IMG/VR virus record: IMGVR_UViG_3300025840_000078
Coordinates: 1 to 40,216 of that record
Source: a virus
DNA length: 40,216 bases
Strand: one strand, 5' to 3'
The translations under genes and the position numbers were made by a program. Positions 36,322 to 40,216 of the stretch are shown piece by piece. Each line of letters opens with the position of its first letter. Within the stretch, counting starts at the first letter, position 1. The notes under the pieces are model-generated. The model was not told the DNA's origin and searched no databases. It was given only the letters and a program-made list of their open reading frames with translations.

Positions 36322-36461
36322 TACTCATCAATTTCTTCGAAGTCTACCGGAGATCCACACAATGGGCAGAACTCCGGTTTTTCCATAACCTCCTCTGAGG
36401 GTAAGAATTCCCCAGAGTTGTCACAGACGTCACATTCGAACCAGTATTTTGTTTCTATCAT
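36321..36461 (-). CDS. Small zinc-ribbon protein, 46 residues
   Basis: ATG 36461 to TAA 36321. Sequence MIETKYWFECDVCDNSGEFL, then PSEEVMEKPEFCPLCGSPVD: two CxxC pairs 24 residues apart, a rubredoxin-type zinc ribbon. It lies between nrdJ (8 bases) and the GIY-YIG gene (TAATG). It may be a small adaptor for the reductase or for transcription; the association with nrdJ is only by position. Confidence 0.75.
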   Translation of the reverse strand: MIETKYWFECDVCDNSGEFLPSEEVMEKPEFCPLCGSPVDFEEIDE

Positions 36462-36469
36462 TTTTTGCC

Positions 36470-38698
36470 TTAGAATGCGATTTCACAGGCACCACCTTGA
36501 CATGCTGTTGCGCCCATCGTATCAATATCAGTAAACCTCTTTTCACTCAGCTGGGTCACAAAATCTACTGCGGCAAAGTTCTGTTGGATCTTAGTCCATT
36601 TATGTAATAGGAATACGTCCTTCAAGCAATACTCCGTTTCTTTCATATCACCCATAAAATAGTTATCAGCGAACTTCTTGAAACGACGAATCCATTCCTT
36701 ATTAATATCAGAAACCTCTCCACGATATTGTTCATCCATTTGAGCAACCGAACAAGCGTCCCATAGATCCCTGAAACCGGATTTACGTGTATCAACAATA
36801 AGACCAGAAGCAAAGAGAGCTGCTTTACCGTATTTATCGACGATTTGGTCTTCAGTCATGATTTCTGTCATAGGTGCTTGAGCAAAGTCCTTATCACCAG
36901 AACCAGCCAAGAAACTAATACCAGCAAAGCTGTGGCGGTTGTCATATACATAATCCTCTACCTGTCCCCACATGTGAGGTTGAACTGTTACAGTATTTGA
37001 AACGTTATGTCGCACGCGCGGGTCCGCGCATCTGTCTGGATTAGTACCTTCCTCGACCCAATTCTGTTGAACCATTTTTACTTTTTCTAATAGAGCTGTA
37101 CCATATAGATCTTCTTTATAAAAAGATCCTTCTGGTGAGATAACTGGGAAAGCTACACAGTAATCTGTATTAGACGCAGACCACACTGATTCCTCGACCA
37201 TATACGGGTTCGAAGTAGCGATTAGTTGTGCAACCTCTGATTCTTTATTTAACTGGACGTGACGTAGATACCGGGCAGAATGCTCAGCATGAATACCACT
37301 AGCTGTTTGAAGTAGTACTGACGCATTGCCAGATGGTTTAACACATGTTGTCCGTGCTGCCGGATTGATACCGATAAGGGCAGAAACTTCTTCATTAACC
37401 GATTTAACAATGCGAGCGCCTTCTCTTTGAACCTGGTCATCTAACAGAATGTCCGGGTTATTCATCCACCCAGTAATTGATACACCTAACAGGGCTTCAC
37501 GGTCAAATATTTTTTTACTGGTGGGACTTAGATATTTAAAGTCTGTATATCCTGCTTGGAGTGTACCCATAATGGATGCTGCCCGGCAGGCTTTAAAGAA
37601 CTCCGAGGTGCTCGTACATTTTCCACCATTGATTTCTGTCAGGTTACAACCTTGCCAACCAGACTCTCCATCGATTTGTGGATACATACCAATCTCAACA
37701 CATGGATTCGTAGTAAAGTCCTTATCGTCAACAAAATAAAATCCAGGCTCACCAAATTCTTTAATTGATTGCATTATAGTTCTAAATTGATCCCGAGAGA
37801 TCTCGTCACGAACAATCACTGCAGAGTTATTACTACGTCCACGTTGTGGGTTATCAACAAACCAATTACCGGTTTTAGCATTAATCATTTCTTCGTCATC
37901 TGCACTAAATAAACAAATGGTTGCAGAACGACGAACACCACCAGCTAGCACGGCATCTGCTGCATGCATTGCAATGTCATACACTTCAATAGGCTTCAAT
38001 CTGTCACGCCCAGATAATACGATTCCTTGAAGCATATGCTCAATTTTATCTAGCGCACGACGAAGTGGTTCTGGACCTGGTGCTTTAAATCCGCCAGAGA
38101 TTTTTGAACCTTTTGGACGGATGTTTTGCAGATCGAAGTAAACCTTGCGACCTTCGAAGTCAGGATGCGTACCGCCGCCCACAAAAAAAGAAGACATAAG
38201 GACTGAAAGAGAATCCGCCCAGCCTTCAATGGAATCTTCAATCACATAACCTTTGGCTTGTTTCTTACGCTCTGCAACATTAGGAAGTTTTGCAACATGA
38301 TGATTTTGTACACTGAAACCGGCACCCGCACCACATAATAAAATATAGAAAAGCTCACCAAAAAAGGCCGCACGGTCCGCGTAGGAGCTCGTACAGTTAT
38401 ACATTCTCATCTGGTGCTTACGTAACTGCTCTCCGCCAAATTGCAGCGCTCTCTGAGCGCCTAGTGCATACTGCAGCTTATACAGAGATTCTGCCTCATC
38501 GATATACTGGGCAAGCTCTGGGGTCATTTTGTCAGCATAATATTCACGGTGCATGTCCATGACACGGGCTACAGATTCTTCCCATGTCTCATATCTGTTC
38601 TTATCCTCACTCCATCTGCTATATCCTTCATAAAATTTAGTTTCTGACATTAACTTCCTAGTATTTTTATCTGGGTTATTAGGAATGAGTTTGAACAT
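36470..38698 (-). CDS. nrdJ: Class II adenosylcobalamin-dependent ribonucleotide reductase
   Basis: Start placed at ATG 38698 (742 residues), with AAAGGA eight bases upstream; ATG 38728 and 38719 lack a site. RTPR of Lactobacillus is 739 residues. Catalytic parts are YNCTSSY (Cys102), NPCVEIG (radical Cys333, Glu335), GWQGCNLTEI (Cys351) and the C-terminal CQGGAC (Cys733, Cys738), like RTPR's CEGGAC re-reducing pair. There is no NrdB-type gene, as expected for a class II enzyme using B12 in place of a radical subunit. It makes deoxynucleotides for phage DNA without oxygen dependence. The host must supply cobalamin. Confidence 0.92.
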   Translation of the reverse strand: MFKLIPNNPDKNTRKLMSETKFYEGYSRWSEDKNRYETWEESVARVMDMHREYYADKMTPELAQYIDEAESLYKLQYALGAQRALQFGGEQLRKHQMRMYNCTSSYADRAAFFGELFYILLCGAGAGFSVQNHHVAKLPNVAERKKQAKGYVIEDSIEGWADSLSVLMSSFFVGGGTHPDFEGRKVYFDLQNIRPKGSKISGGFKAPGPEPLRRALDKIEHMLQGIVLSGRDRLKPIEVYDIAMHAADAVLAGGVRRSATICLFSADDEEMINAKTGNWFVDNPQRGRSNNSAVIVRDEISRDQFRTIMQSIKEFGEPGFYFVDDKDFTTNPCVEIGMYPQIDGESGWQGCNLTEINGGKCTSTSEFFKACRAASIMGTLQAGYTDFKYLSPTSKKIFDREALLGVSITGWMNNPDILLDDQVQREGARIVKSVNEEVSALIGINPAARTTCVKPSGNASVLLQTASGIHAEHSARYLRHVQLNKESEVAQLIATSNPYMVEESVWSASNTDYCVAFPVISPEGSFYKEDLYGTALLEKVKMVQQNWVEEGTNPDRCADPRVRHNVSNTVTVQPHMWGQVEDYVYDNRHSFAGISFLAGSGDKDFAQAPMTEIMTEDQIVDKYGKAALFASGLIVDTRKSGFRDLWDACSVAQMDEQYRGEVSDINKEWIRRFKKFADNYFMGDMKETEYCLKDVFLLHKWTKIQQNFAAVDFVTQLSEKRFTDIDTMGATACQGGACEIAF

Positions 38699-38754
38699 CG
38701 ATAAATCCTTTCTGGCCATAAACGACATATGGCAGTTGTTACTGACTTAAATAC

Positions 38755-38783
38755 ATTATATATGATTATTGTGATTTAGAAAA
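38755..38783 (-). promoter_or_regulatory. Promoter of nrdJ (TTTTCT-N17-TATAAT)
   Basis: The minus strand has AGGGG, TTTTCT (38783-38778), 17 bases, TATAAT (38760-38755). Its G-tract side faces the opposite promoter at 38800-38827; the two G-tracts form a CCCC/GGGG palindrome. Confidence 0.7.
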
Positions 38784-38799
38784 CCCCTAAAAATGGGGG

Positions 38800-38827
38800 T
38801 TTACAGAATTATTTTTTCTGATATAAT
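38800..38827 (+). promoter_or_regulatory. G-tract promoter on the plus strand, antisense to the spanin genes
   Basis: GGGGG directly followed by TTTACA (38800-38805), 16 bases, TATAAT (38822-38827). It has the family's hallmarks but points to the right, where all genes of the window lie on the minus strand. No plus-strand coding region is visible downstream, so it may make an antisense RNA to 38832-39576. Confidence 0.6.
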
Positions 38828-38831
38828 TAAT

Positions 38832-39215
38832 CTACTGATTTTCCGAGGTGGATGGATCATCCTTCGGTTTATCCGGTGTAAGCGCTTCTTCATAGTATGC
38901 AATTATTGCTTGTTGGTCTTTCACATACCGGCGAAGATCTGCTATACCAATGGCTAGATTCTCATAACCCTTAGGGGTAATAGTAAACATAACCACATTT
39001 CCAGTCTTAGATTGGATCTCAGTTAGTTTCTCTTCTAGATTTTCTTCTGTAATTACAAACCAATCGACTGGAGGAAACTCTACAGCTTTAGGCCGTTCCT
39101 GAATAGGAATATTTTGTTCCTGATATTCAGTTGTTACTACTACTTCCGGTTCCGGTGTTCTCCCCAGACACCCCATCAGTAGTATCGGGCTTGTCAGAAG
39201 GAGGAGTAGTTTCAT
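38832..39215 (-). CDS. Outer-membrane spanin-like lipoprotein (Rz1 role)
   Basis: Start at ATG 39215 (127 residues); a longer frame to 39278 adds 21 polar residues before the signal. The signal MKLLLLLTSPILLMGC has a clear lipobox (LMGC), then RTPEPEVVVTTEYQEQNIPI (extended linker) and a folded C-terminal part (DWFVITEENLEEKLTEIQS, FTITPKGYENLAIGIADL, VKDQQAIIAYYEEAL). It overlaps the membrane-anchored coiled-coil gene by 89 bases in another frame, typical of spanin pairs. Together they would fuse inner and outer membranes at lysis. The long C-terminal domain is unusual for Rz1. Confidence 0.7.
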   Translation of the reverse strand: MKLLLLLTSPILLMGCLGRTPEPEVVVTTEYQEQNIPIQERPKAVEFPPVDWFVITEENLEEKLTEIQSKTGNVVMFTITPKGYENLAIGIADLRRYVKDQQAIIAYYEEALTPDKPKDDPSTSENQ

Positions 39216-39576
39216 CTTGGATCCGCCCAATAAGTTTGTTAACGGCGTTGTTAACTCTGTCTTCAAGTCCTTGTGCATTCGTTAATGCCTCCATAGTCAA
39301 ATCGATTTTTGCAAAAACACCTCTTAGCTTATCAAGATGTTCTTGGGATTGTTGTAACCTTTTAGTAAGGTCTTTATTTAATTGTTCGTTCTTTTTCGCA
39401 TCGGCTGCCATTTTCTCTACAGTGTTCTGTAATGTTTCGGCAGCGGATTTTAGCTTAACATTGTTTTCTCTTAAAGTACTTATGGTAGCTTCAGACCAAA
39501 GATAATACTGGTATCCACCGTATCCAACACTGGACAATAAGCCTGCAACAATGATAATTAAATATAGCTTAGCCAT
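39127..39576 (-). CDS. Inner-membrane spanin-like protein (Rz role)
   Basis: A 149-residue protein: N-terminal transmembrane helix (MAKLYLIIIVAGLLSSVGYG), then about 70 residues of coiled coil (TLRENNVKLKSAAETLQNTV, then KKNEQLNKDLTKRLQQSQEH), then a Ser/Thr/Gly-rich end. Single N-terminal anchor plus periplasmic coiled coil is the i-spanin layout. Its 3' end encodes, in another frame, the signal of the lipoprotein. Confidence 0.7.
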   Translation of the reverse strand: MAKLYLIIIVAGLLSSVGYGGYQYYLWSEATISTLRENNVKLKSAAETLQNTVEKMAADAKKNEQLNKDLTKRLQQSQEHLDKLRGVFAKIDLTMEALTNAQGLEDRVNNAVNKLIGRIQDETTPPSDKPDTTDGVSGENTGTGSSSNN

Positions 39577-39973
39577 TGTATTTACTAAACCTTTTCAGCA
39601 AAACTGGCGGACGATTTTTCTTACGTCTGCGATCAGTCATATTTATTGGTATACCTAGACGACGTCTTAGAATGTGTTTCGGTAGCATTGGACCCATATC
39701 TCTAGTGTCATGTGGAATTCCAGCATCAGCTGTGGTCGTCATTTCTTCTTGGACGTCCTCAGGTAATCTGGATTTAGCATTCTCTTTACCGTGGACTGTA
39801 TCATGCCAGTGCCAGTCGTGACCACTGTAGGCATTCTTCTTTTTAACTTCGATTCTATACTCACCTGTGTGACGATCATTGTGGTCGTAGTTTTTACGAA
39901 CTCTCCAAGTCTCACCTTTATGTTGGGTATGGATCTCTCCGTCAGGTCCGCCTCTGGTCCATTTCCGTTTCAT
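39569..39973 (-). CDS. Basic hypothetical protein, 134 residues
   Basis: Very basic and His-rich: RKWTRGGPDGEIHTQHKGET, then WRVRKNYDHNDRHTGEYRIE, then HDWHWHDTVHGKENAKSRLP, ending RRKKNRPPVLLKRFSKY. It looks like a small beta-type domain with nucleic-acid-binding charge. No family recognised. It overlaps the spanin gene by eight bases and the following partial CDS by an ATGA junction, so it belongs to the same unit. Confidence 0.65.
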   Translation of the reverse strand: MKRKWTRGGPDGEIHTQHKGETWRVRKNYDHNDRHTGEYRIEVKKKNAYSGHDWHWHDTVHGKENAKSRLPEDVQEEMTTTADAGIPHDTRDMGPMLPKHILRRRLGIPINMTDRRRKKNRPPVLLKRFSKYNG

Positions 39974-40216
39974 CTAGTAATCTCCGGTATAGAAATATAT
40001 ATGGGTTTATTAGTCCTAATATGTGTGACTTCATATATGTTAATACCAAACATTTCACCGACAGGATAGCAGTCTTCTCCAACCCTGATTTTATCACGAA
40101 CGTTAACTATTTCCTCTAAAGAATCATTTAGAAGTTTTTCATTCATGACCTTATATACACCGGGGGAAAGCCTTTGGTCCTCTAGAACAAACCACTCGGT
40201 CTGCTCTTCTAAAAAG
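39970..40216 (-). CDS. Partial CDS, C-terminal end, product unknown
   Basis: Open frame entering from the right edge and ending TGA 39970. The last 81 residues include QTEWFVLEDQRLSPGVYKVM, KLLNDSLEEIVNVRDKIRVG, EDCYPVGEMFGINIYEVTHI. It looks like a real protein but no domain is recognised. ATGA overlap with the next gene supports the frame. Its start and length lie outside the window. Confidence 0.65.
   Translation of the reverse strand, partial: FLEEQTEWFVLEDQRLSPGVYKVMNEKLLNDSLEEIVNVRDKIRVGEDCYPVGEMFGINIYEVTHIRTNKPIYISIPEITR

Noticed and set aside
38781-38803. AAACCCC/GGGGTTT hairpin as a terminator
   Set aside because: The arms are the G-tracts and -35 starts of two opposite promoters; no T-run follows the stem closely. 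A dual use is possible, but promoters explain it better.

Overview
The window is a section of a T4-superfamily myovirus genome. It carries T4-type structural genes (gp6, gp25, gp53, gp48, gp4 and gp26-like baseplate, tail and head-completion proteins) beside T4-type replication and late-transcription genes (gp32, gp33, RNase H). It also has PhoH and a class II (adenosylcobalamin-type) ribonucleotide reductase. The gp33, gp32 and PhoH neighbourhoods look like those of marine cyanophage-like T4 phages. Class II RNR instead of NrdA/NrdB recalls the Sinorhizobium phiM12 group. A Gram-negative, possibly alphaproteobacterial, host is inferred and not proven: spanins and heptose-type sugar genes fit, and no photosynthesis gene is present. 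I found no tRNA, rRNA, CRISPR array, insertion sequence or integrase.

Layout. (1) 1-9029, minus strand: baseplate module running gp48, gp53, gp27-like hub, OB-fold/lysozyme hub protein, amidase-fold protein, beta-helix spike, unknown structural protein, gp25, gp6 (cut by the window edge). (2) 9071-13779, plus strand: gp4, a conserved structural protein, a tail-tube-fold (gp54-like) protein, a gp26-like tail chaperone with a strong programmed -1 frameshift signal, and a probable tape measure. It ends at a hairpin terminator. (3) 13959-15963, minus: an unknown small gene, gp32, gp33 and a conserved partner. (4) 15970-24000, mostly minus: many small early-type and membrane genes, an SNase, a SprT-like protease, and one isolated plus-strand gene for an EF-hand membrane protein. 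(5) 24032-32597, minus: a 13-gene tightly coupled operon of glycosyltransferases, methyltransferases, split HldE-like heptose kinase and nucleotidyltransferase, a cupin and a HAD phosphatase. (6) 32656-38698, minus: PhoH, RNase H, GIY-YIG protein, zinc-ribbon peptide, NrdJ. (7) 38832-40216, minus: an overlapping spanin pair, an unknown gene and a truncated CDS.

Regulation. Two promoter classes can be read directly. Late promoters are TATAAATA or close variants, before gp48, gp25 and a membrane-protein gene, consistent with the gp33 coactivator present here. A second family has a G-tract followed by TTTACA, a spacer of exactly 17 nt, and TATATT/TATAAT-like -10 boxes. It precedes gp32, several small-gene clusters, the glycan operon, RNase H and nrdJ, so it looks like the early/middle class. 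One copy points the other way, antisense to the spanin genes.

Most notable: (a) the U-UUU-UUU slippery site, 6-nt spacer and perfect 12-bp stem that would fuse a 64-residue extension to the gp26-like protein, directly upstream of the probable tape measure, as in lambda G/GT; (b) the glycan operon with reversed, overlapping HldE halves; (c) a T4 gp5 equivalent divided over several genes, with a different lysozyme fold and a degenerate amidase domain; (d) a 22-bp near-perfect inverted repeat with a nested palindrome at 35804-35870.
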